From NCBI GenBank assembly GCA_002482715.1, contig DLGN01000402.1, positions 1 through 9,889 of the forward strand: 9,889 bases of DNA. The letters are read 5' to 3'. This document shows, piece by piece, positions 6,052 to 9,889 of this stretch. The notes under the pieces were generated by a model, which was not told where the DNA came from, did no database searches, and saw only the letters and a program-made list of their open reading frames with translations. The translations under genes and the position numbers were made by a program. Origin of the DNA: Oxalobacteraceae bacterium UBA7693. Its GTDB lineage: Bacteria > Pseudomonadota > Gammaproteobacteria > Burkholderiales > Burkholderiaceae_D. Numbering within the stretch: the stretch's first letter is position 1; every line of letters begins with the position of its first letter.

Positions 6052-7839
6052 CTATTGTTTAAGACTTTCCAAGCTTCGTAAAGAGCCTAAGAACTTGTCA
6101 GCATTCTGATAACCAATAACACGCTTACCGGGTATTTCACGCCCCTCGCGATCAAAGAAAATAATCCCCGGCGGCCCAAACAAACCAAAGCGCTTGAGCA
6201 TCGCTTTATCATCTGCATTATTTGCAGTCACATCAACCTGTAACAACAGCATCTGATCTAGCATTGCTTTTACGCGTGGCTCAACAAAAGTGAATTTTTC
6301 CATCTCTTTGCATGACACGCACCAATCCGCATAGAAATCCAACATGACTATTTTTTCATTCGACTGCGCTAGCACCGCATCCAATTCGGCAGTCGTTCGT
6401 ACTCGCTGGAACTTTACATGCACCGCTTCACCGATCAAGTGAGCAACTGGCGACAGTGCATCACGTCCGCCAGTTAATGCCCCTATCAATTGCGCAGAAC
6501 CAGCCAGAACAAACAGTATCGCGACGAGCTTTGAAAATACGCGTCCTCGATATACAAATAATTGATAGGCACCATACAACAGCAACAAAATTGCCCATGC
6601 AATCATTTGAAAAAGTGCTGGAATAACGGGCGATACCATCCAGATTGCCATCGCCAACATAAGCACACCGAAGAAACGTTTAATTTGCTCCATCCAAACC
6701 CCAGCACGGGGTAACACACTACCAGCGGAAATGCCAACCAATAGTAATGGCACACCCATCCCCATCGCCATCGCAAATAAAGCAGTGCCACCTACCACCA
6801 CATCTTTGGTTTGACTGATATACACCAAAGCACCAGCGAGCGGCGCGGCAACACATGGCCCCACGATCAAAGCTGATACTGCGCCCATCAGGAACACACC
6901 AGCCATCTTGCCGTTACGCTGCCCCTCAGAAAAATAGGTCAACTTAGTTTGAATCGCAACAGGCATTTGCAACTGATAAATACCAAACATGGAGAAAGAC
7001 AACACGACCATCAGCGCAGCAAAAGCGGACAATACCCATGGATTCTGCAAACTCGCCGAAAGACCCTCCCCGAGCAAGCCAGCAGCGACACCCAAAGCTG
7101 TGTACACCAAAGCCATCCCAAGTACATAGCTCAACGACAGGAAAAATGCACGACTGCGCTTAATGCCTGCCCCTTCGCCCACAATAATATAGGACAGAAT
7201 AGGCACCATAGGCAGCACACACGGCGTCAATGACAAGCCCAGTCCCAACAAAATAAATAGGGGAATGATCAAACCCAAACGACCACTCTTGAGCGCTTCC
7301 GCGATGGTGGACTGCTCACCGACTTGCAAATCAGCACTTACTGGTGGCACTTTTTGTATTGGCATATCCGCGACTGCCTTCAAGCTCACCGGAAGTGTCA
7401 GTTCCATTGGCGGATAACATAAGCCCGCATCAGCGCAACCCTGAAGTCGAATCAAAGCCTGGAAATCTCCTTTGGCTGTGACTGGAATGAGTACAGTCAA
7501 CTCTCGATAATAGCTCTCGACATCTTTCTGAAATGTTTCATCAAATTTCACCTTTCCGGGCGGAATTTGAAATGCACCTAACTCTGCACCTTGCGCCGCA
7601 AACTTGAACTGATCACGATACAAGTAATAGCCCTCTGCAATATCAAATTGAATCGCTAATTGATTCTCAGACACCATCTGCGCTTTTACTTTAAAAGCAA
7701 CTTCAGGGGCCAGAAAATCATCGGCTTTTGCGGCTCCAGCCATCAACAACATGAGTACCGCACACGCACCCAACAGCCGACGTAAATTCAAAGAAAATGC
7801 TAAGTGCAGGAGGTGAATAGTGCTACGAGTTAATTTCAT
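6052..7839 (-). CDS. dsbD: Thiol:disulfide interchange protein DsbD
   Basis: DsbD passes electrons from cytoplasmic thioredoxin across the inner membrane to periplasmic reductants such as DsbC and the cytochrome c maturation thioredoxins. In the 595-residue product a signal peptide ends near AKA-D (residue 39). The periplasmic alpha domain carries C135 and C141 (GCADAGLCYPP). The membrane beta domain (about 186-455) has eight likely segments, with C207 in LTPCVLP and C329 in VGPCVAAP. The C-terminal thioredoxin-like gamma domain has the redox pair C507/C510 (DWCVSC). All six redox cysteines are present, so it should be functional. The ATG at 7837-7839 is preceded only by an AAAAGAAT stretch, a poor ribosome binding site. 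Its start overlaps the stop of a 46-codon ORF, suggesting translational coupling. The n-region is rather long (about 22 residues), so a later start is not excluded. Confidence 0.96.
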   Translation of the reverse strand: MKLTRSTIHLLHLAFSLNLRRLLGACAVLMLLMAGAAKADDFLAPEVAFKVKAQMVSENQLAIQFDIAEGYYLYRDQFKFAAQGAELGAFQIPPGKVKFDETFQKDVESYYRELTVLIPVTAKGDFQALIRLQGCADAGLCYPPMELTLPVSLKAVADMPIQKVPPVSADLQVGEQSTIAEALKSGRLGLIIPLFILLGLGLSLTPCVLPMVPILSYIIVGEGAGIKRSRAFFLSLSYVLGMALVYTALGVAAGLLGEGLSASLQNPWVLSAFAALMVVLSFSMFGIYQLQMPVAIQTKLTYFSEGQRNGKMAGVFLMGAVSALIVGPCVAAPLAGALVYISQTKDVVVGGTALFAMAMGMGVPLLLVGISAGSVLPRAGVWMEQIKRFFGVLMLAMAIWMVSPVIPALFQMIAWAILLLLYGAYQLFVYRGRVFSKLVAILFVLAGSAQLIGALTGGRDALSPVAHLIGEAVHVKFQRVRTTAELDAVLAQSNEKIVMLDFYADWCVSCKEMEKFTFVEPRVKAMLDQMLLLQVDVTANNADDKAMLKRFGLFGPPGIIFFDREGREIPGKRVIGYQNADKFLGSLRSLESLKQ

Positions 7840-7976
7840 AATTCTTTTAAAGATGAGATGACGCAGTTCAGATTCGATAAAGCTGTCAAGGTTCCAAGAT
7901 CAGACAACAAACAGACCAAAGGATCATTTTGCCATCTTAACGGAATATGCCCGTTGATGCTGAGAGGTTCATGCAT
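7836..7976 (-). CDS. Possible 46-residue leader ORF coupled to dsbD, unknown function
   Basis: An ATG at 7976-7974 is preceded by GGAG (7986-7983) at an ideal 6-base spacing. It opens a 46-codon frame that ends in TGA overlapping the dsbD start codon as ATGA. The predicted peptide starts MHEPLSINGHIPLRW, contains two cysteines (22 and 38), has a mildly hydrophobic second half and ends SSLKEL. I do not recognise it. Since dsbD lacks a good ribosome binding site, ribosomes ending here could re-initiate on dsbD. It could also be a chance frame or the remnant of an upstream gene; a cutA gene often sits at this place in related bacteria (from memory). The frame also stays open 5' of the ATG back to a TAA in the rplQ terminator. 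Confidence 0.4.
   Translation of the reverse strand: MHEPLSINGHIPLRWQNDPLVCLLSDLGTLTALSNLNCVISSLKEL
7884..7889 (-). promoter_or_regulatory. Consensus -35-like TTGACA upstream of dsbD
   Basis: A perfect TTGACA on the minus strand lies 45 bases before the dsbD start, but no matching -10 box is found 16-18 bases downstream. It falls inside the 46-codon ORF. A dsbD promoter here is possible but unproven. Confidence 0.18.
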
Positions 7977-8015
7977 ACTGCGCTCCGAAATGCACTTGCT
8001 GGAGAACAAGCTATC

Positions 8016-8050
8016 AAAAAGAAAAAGCCGTTCATTTTACTGAACGGCTT
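8016..8050 (-). terminator. Intrinsic terminator after rplQ
   Basis: The 10-bp stem AAGCCGTTCA (8025-8034) with TGAACGGCTT (8041-8050) has a 6-base loop. On the minus strand it is followed by a T run broken by one C (8026-8016). It lies 32 bases past the rplQ stop and ends the alpha ribosomal operon, separating it from dsbD. Confidence 0.88.
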
Positions 8051-8081
8051 CTTATTTCAGAACTGCTAAATACAACTTAGC

Positions 8082-8480
8082 TTATTCGTCAACTGTTGGT
8101 GCATCTGCAGCGTCAGAGACTTCTGGACGATCCAACAATTCTACATAGGCCATAGGCGCATTGTCGCCAACGCGGAAACCCATTTTCAAAATACGCAGGT
8201 AACCACCATTGCGATTTGCAAAACGTGGACCCAATTCAGCGAACAACTTCTGAACGATTTCACGATCGCGCAAACGGTTGAATGCCAAACGTTTGTTTGC
8301 CAATGTGTCTGTTTTACCCAAAGTCAAAATTGGCTCAACAACGCGGCGCAATTCTTTTGCTTTTGGCAAAGTTGTTTTGATTGCTTCGTGGCGCAACAGA
8401 GAAACTGTCATATTGCGCAACATTGCTAAACGGTGTGATGATGTACGATTCAGCTTACGTAAGCCGTGACGATGACGCAT
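8082..8480 (-). CDS. rplQ: 50S ribosomal protein L17 (bL17)
   Basis: bL17 is a structural protein of the large ribosomal subunit. The 132-residue product starts MRHRHGLRKLNRTSSHRLAM, the family signature, followed by LLRHEAIKTTLPKAKELRR (29-47) and the C-terminal YLRILKMGFRVGDNAPMAYV (94-113). A short acidic tail rich in D, A and E closes it, somewhat longer than in E. coli (127 residues). The ATG at 8478-8480 has a strong AAAGGAAG ribosome binding site just upstream. It is the last gene of the rpsD-rpoA-rplQ block, with a 129-base spacer after rpoA that holds two hairpins and a candidate promoter. Confidence 0.98.
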   Translation of the reverse strand: MRHRHGLRKLNRTSSHRLAMLRNMTVSLLRHEAIKTTLPKAKELRRVVEPILTLGKTDTLANKRLAFNRLRDREIVQKLFAELGPRFANRNGGYLRILKMGFRVGDNAPMAYVELLDRPEVSDAADAPTVDE

Positions 8481-8498
8481 GGTACTTCCTTTCGATTG

Positions 8499-8527
8499 TT
8501 TAAAAATTCCAGTTCTTCTATCGTCAA
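8499..8527 (-). promoter_or_regulatory. Candidate internal promoter for rplQ
   Basis: On the minus strand TTGACG (8527-8522, 5 of 6) is followed after 17 bases by TTTAAA (8504-8499, 4 of 6). It lies in the rpoA-rplQ spacer, downstream of a terminator-like hairpin, which would give rplQ its own start. The -35 box is also the second arm of a perfect 7-bp hairpin, CGTCAAA/TTTGACG (8522-8538). Confidence 0.33.
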
Positions 8528-8566
8528 ACCATTTGACGCGGACCGGTAATGTTCTTACTACGCACT

Positions 8567-8602
8567 ACAAATAAAACGTCGGGTCAAACGAGTCGACCCG
8601 AC
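8567..8602 (-). terminator. Attenuator-like hairpin between rpoA and rplQ
   Basis: The perfect 8-bp GC-rich stem GTCGGGTC (8578-8585) with GACCCGAC (8595-8602) has a 9-base loop and sits 7 bases past the rpoA stop. On the minus strand it is followed by GTTTTATTT, an imperfect U tract. It may reduce rather than block transcription into rplQ, or protect the rpoA 3' end. Confidence 0.5.
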
Positions 8603-8609
8603 ATCAAGA

Positions 8610-9587
8610 TTACTTCTCTAAACCAGCTGGAGGCCAGTTTTCTAACTTCATGCCCAAAGACAAACCACGGGACGCCAATACTTCTTTGATTTCGTTCAAA
8701 GATTTGCGACCCAAGTTTGGTGTCTTCAACAATTCGTTTTCGCTACGTTGGATCAAATCACCAATGTAGTAAATATTTTCTGCTTTCAGGCAGTTTGCTG
8801 AACGTACTGTCAATTCCAAATCATCGACTGGACGCAACAAGACTGGATCAACAGCAGGTGCACGTGATGGTGCTTCTGCAGCTGCTTCTGTGCCTTCCAA
8901 TGCTGCAAATACGTGCAACTGATCGACTAATACGCGAGCAGATTGACGAATCGCCTCTTCTGGCGTGATCACACCATTTGTTTCGATGTTGATGATCAAC
9001 TTGTCCAAATCCGTACGTTGTTCAACACGAGCAGACTCAACAGAGTAGGAAACACGACGTACTGGAGAGAAAGACGCATCCAGAATGATACGGCCAATTG
9101 TTTTGTTCGCATCTTCAGACAAACGACGTACGTTACCAGGAACGTAGCCGCGGCCTTTTTCTACTTTGATTTGCATGTCCAATTTGCCGCCAGCGGTCAA
9201 ATTAGCAATCACGTGATCTGGATTAATCAGTTCTACGTTATGTGGCAAATCGATATCGGAAGCCAATACTGCGCCTTCGCCTTCTTTTTTCAAAGTCAAA
9301 GTGACTTCATCACGTTCGTGCAACTTGAAGACAACGCCTTTCAAGTTCAACAAAATATCAACGACGTCTTCTTGCACGCCATCGAGAGTTGAATATTCAT
9401 CCACAACACCGGCGATCGTCACTTCTGTTGGCGCGTAGCCAACCATAGAAGACAACAAGACACGGCGTAAAGAATTACCGAGTGTATGACCGAAACCACG
9501 TTCAAATGGCTCCATCACTACTTTCGCTGAGCCAGGGCCCAACATTTCAACGTCGATAATACGAGGCTTAAACAGATTGTTTTGCAT
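8610..9587 (-). CDS. rpoA: DNA-directed RNA polymerase subunit alpha
   Basis: The alpha subunit dimerises to nucleate RNA polymerase assembly and contacts UP elements and activators. The 325-residue product has the N-terminal assembly domain (about 1-230) with FERGFGHTLGNSLRRVLLSS (28-47), including the RR pair at 41-42. A flexible linker rich in A, E and P (about 231-250) leads to the C-terminal DNA-binding domain (about 251-325). In that domain VRSANCLK (261-268) contains R262, the counterpart of E. coli R265, and NLGRKSLNEIKE (291-302) contains the other DNA-contacting residues. Length and motifs are standard. The ATG at 9585-9587 has a clear AAAGGA ribosome binding site upstream. It follows rpsD after a 103-base spacer with a strong terminator hairpin, so it must rely on read-through or a promoter I could not identify. 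Confidence 0.98.
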   Translation of the reverse strand: MQNNLFKPRIIDVEMLGPGSAKVVMEPFERGFGHTLGNSLRRVLLSSMVGYAPTEVTIAGVVDEYSTLDGVQEDVVDILLNLKGVVFKLHERDEVTLTLKKEGEGAVLASDIDLPHNVELINPDHVIANLTAGGKLDMQIKVEKGRGYVPGNVRRLSEDANKTIGRIILDASFSPVRRVSYSVESARVEQRTDLDKLIINIETNGVITPEEAIRQSARVLVDQLHVFAALEGTEAAAEAPSRAPAVDPVLLRPVDDLELTVRSANCLKAENIYYIGDLIQRSENELLKTPNLGRKSLNEIKEVLASRGLSLGMKLENWPPAGLEK

Positions 9588-9638
9588 TATTTGTCCTTTT
9601 CAATACCCTCGGCTCGTTACACCGATAAGGCTGATGGC

Positions 9639-9676
9639 AAAAAGAAAAAAGCCTGCCCATCGTAAAATGGGCAGGC
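9639..9676 (-). terminator. Strong hairpin terminator between rpsD and rpoA
   Basis: The 10-bp stem GCCTGCCCAT (9651-9660) with ATGGGCAGGC (9667-9676) has a 6-base loop. On the minus strand it is followed by six T, a C and five T or more (9650-9639). It has all the marks of an intrinsic terminator, yet lies inside an operon that usually continues into rpoA and rplQ, so partial termination is likely. Confidence 0.8.
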
Positions 9677-9690
9677 GGTGAAACTTAATA

Positions 9691-9889
9691 TTAACGTGAG
9701 TACAATTCAACGATCAGAGATTCGTTGACATCGTGAGCGATGTCGCTACGATCAGGCATCGCCTTGAAAGTACCTTCCATTTTCTTGGAGTCTACAGACA
9801 CCCAAGATGGCATACCGATTTGTTCAGCCAAGGCCAAAGCTTCAACGATACGAACTTGTTTTTTGGATTTTTCACGAACAGCAACAACG
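9691..9889 (-). CDS. rpsD: 30S ribosomal protein S4, C-terminal part
   Basis: uS4 is a primary rRNA-binding protein that starts small-subunit assembly, and in E. coli it represses the alpha operon. Only the last 65 residues lie in the window; the 5' part runs off the right edge. The visible sequence includes the S4-domain end VAVREKSKKQVRIVEALAL, then MPSWVSVDSKKMEGTFKAMP, and ends NESLIVELYSR, the typical terminus. It is immediately upstream of rpoA, as in most Proteobacteria. Confidence 0.96.
   Translation of the reverse strand, partial: VVAVREKSKKQVRIVEALALAEQIGMPSWVSVDSKKMEGTFKAMPDRSDIAHDVNESLIVELYSR

Noticed and set aside
7858..8043. 61-codon plus-strand frame in the dsbD-rplQ spacer
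   Set aside because: It runs through the rplQ terminator, ends in its stem, has no ribosome binding site, and lies opposite the better-supported minus-strand small ORF.
8943..9392. 149-codon plus-strand frame antisense to rpoA
   Set aside because: Long antisense frames are common opposite highly biased genes. The peptide has no recognisable motif and there is no start signal.

Overview
The window looks like a core-chromosome segment of a betaproteobacterium of the order Burkholderiales. The evidence is the close fit of the ResB, EngB, HemB, RpoA and DsbD proteins to that group, the Mg-type HemB, and the gene neighbourhood. The base composition is lower in GC than in most Burkholderiales, which suggests an Oxalobacteraceae-like lineage such as Undibacterium. 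The genus is inference only. I see no insertion sequence, phage gene, CRISPR array, tRNA or rRNA.

Layout, left to right. On the minus strand are the 5' part of resB (1-419) and, upstream of it, a di-haem cytochrome c4 gene (504-1175), with a terminator hairpin between them. This is a small cytochrome c and respiration block. A 248-base divergent spacer holds a palindromic, overlapping pair of -10-like boxes and a nested inverted repeat, and leads into engB on the plus strand (ribosome-assembly GTPase). The spacer between engB and hemB carries what I think is a small RNA gene on the minus strand. Its signs are a -10 box, a stem-loop exposing an anti-Shine-Dalgarno CCUCC, and two successive intrinsic terminators pointing back at engB. 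Then come hemB (haem precursor synthesis), a CorA-type magnesium transporter and sbcB (exonuclease I), all on the plus strand with short spacers. They probably form one transcription unit, closed by a strong bidirectional terminator at 5985-6025.

Right of that, everything is on the minus strand, read right to left: the end of rpsD, then rpoA, rplQ and dsbD. The first three are the distal part of the alpha ribosomal-protein operon, and each is followed by a hairpin, so expression may be adjusted between genes. Between rplQ and dsbD lies a 46-codon open frame with a good ribosome binding site. Its stop codon overlaps the dsbD start codon (ATGA), and dsbD has no convincing ribosome binding site of its own. 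This is a possible translationally coupled leader ORF.

Functionally, cytochrome c4, ResB (apocytochrome c and haem assembly), HemB (tetrapyrrole synthesis) and DsbD (electrons for periplasmic thiol reduction, needed for haem attachment to CXXCH) fit together as a cytochrome c supply theme. The remaining genes are translation, transcription, repair and ion housekeeping. The protein genes are ordinary. The unexplained signals lie in the spacers, chiefly 2139-2246 and 7836-7986.
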